A stretch of DNA of 5,246 nucleotides from contig JAHHTG010000078.1 in the NCBI GenBank assembly GCA_020024765.1, forward strand, positions 1 through 5,246. Direction: 5' to 3'. The first letter of the stretch is position 1. Each line of letters begins with the position of its first letter. Made by a program: the position numbers and the translations under genes. The notes beneath the pieces are model-generated. The model was given only the letters and a program-made list of their open reading frames with translations. It was not told the DNA's origin and did not search any database. The DNA comes from Thomasclavelia sp. (GTDB lineage: Bacteria; Bacillota_I; Bacilli_A; Erysipelotrichales; Erysipelotrichaceae). Shown piece after piece: positions 5,222-5,246 of this stretch.

Positions 5222-5246
5222 TGTACCCAGAATCCTGGACACATTG
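5222..5246. mobile_element. Possible insertion-sequence terminal repeat (truncated by window)
   Basis: The final bases begin TGTACCCAG and continue through CCTGGACACA. A start with TG and a CCC...TGGAC arrangement resemble terminal inverted repeats of IS3-family elements (IS150 type). No transposase or second end is in view. It could equally be the leader of the next gene, since a candidate promoter lies directly upstream; it also contains a small CCAG/CTGG hairpin. Confidence 0.25.

Noticed and set aside
5221..5246. ATG at 5221 as the start of a new gene
   Set aside because: It directly abuts the candidate -10, has no Shine-Dalgarno sequence, and only eight codons are visible with no recognisable sequence.
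1..5246. CRISPR array, phage genes, toxin-antitoxin pair or defence system
   Set aside because: No regularly spaced repeats, phage structural or integrase genes, or paired small toxin-like genes are visible; the protein genes belong to housekeeping, transport or small uncharacterised families.

Overview
This is an AT-rich, gene-dense window from a low-GC Gram-positive bacterium (Bacillota). The evidence for the lineage is strong Shine-Dalgarno sequences ahead of most genes, sigma-A-type promoters, compact intrinsic terminators, and two families typical of that phylum (DUF2812 and DUF2500). The overall flavour suggests Erysipelotrichia or a relative, but that is inference from composition and gene content. 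All protein genes run on the + strand and one tRNA gene runs on the - strand.

Left part (1-1374): the C-terminal bulk of a DASS/SLC13-type anion transporter, cut off by the window start and closed by a strong terminator. Middle-left (1384-2585): a two-gene operon. It has its own extended -10 promoter, a complete-active-site metallo-beta-lactamase-fold hydrolase, then an 8-bp overlap into a cysteine-rich DUF2812 membrane protein. It ends at a perfect 12-bp hairpin that probably works in both directions. Centre (2597-4591): a tRNA-Leu(GAG) on the - strand, diverging from typA, the ribosome-associated GTPase TypA/BipA. Their promoters physically overlap, and typA appears to be leaderless. Right part (4592-4813): a 222-bp intergenic stretch with three inverted repeats and an orphan terminator but no gene. 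It is followed by a small DUF2500 membrane-anchored protein (4814-5170) and its terminator. The last ~50 bases hold a plausible outward-facing promoter and a sequence resembling an insertion-sequence end.

The genes do not form one pathway. They are four separate transcription units (transporter; hydrolase + DUF2812; typA; DUF2500) plus the tRNA. No undescribed multi-gene system is evident. The most interesting points are regulatory: the overlapping divergent tRNA/typA promoters with an apparently leaderless typA mRNA, terminator hairpins that begin inside or directly after coding sequence, and the unexplained intergenic region before the DUF2500 gene.
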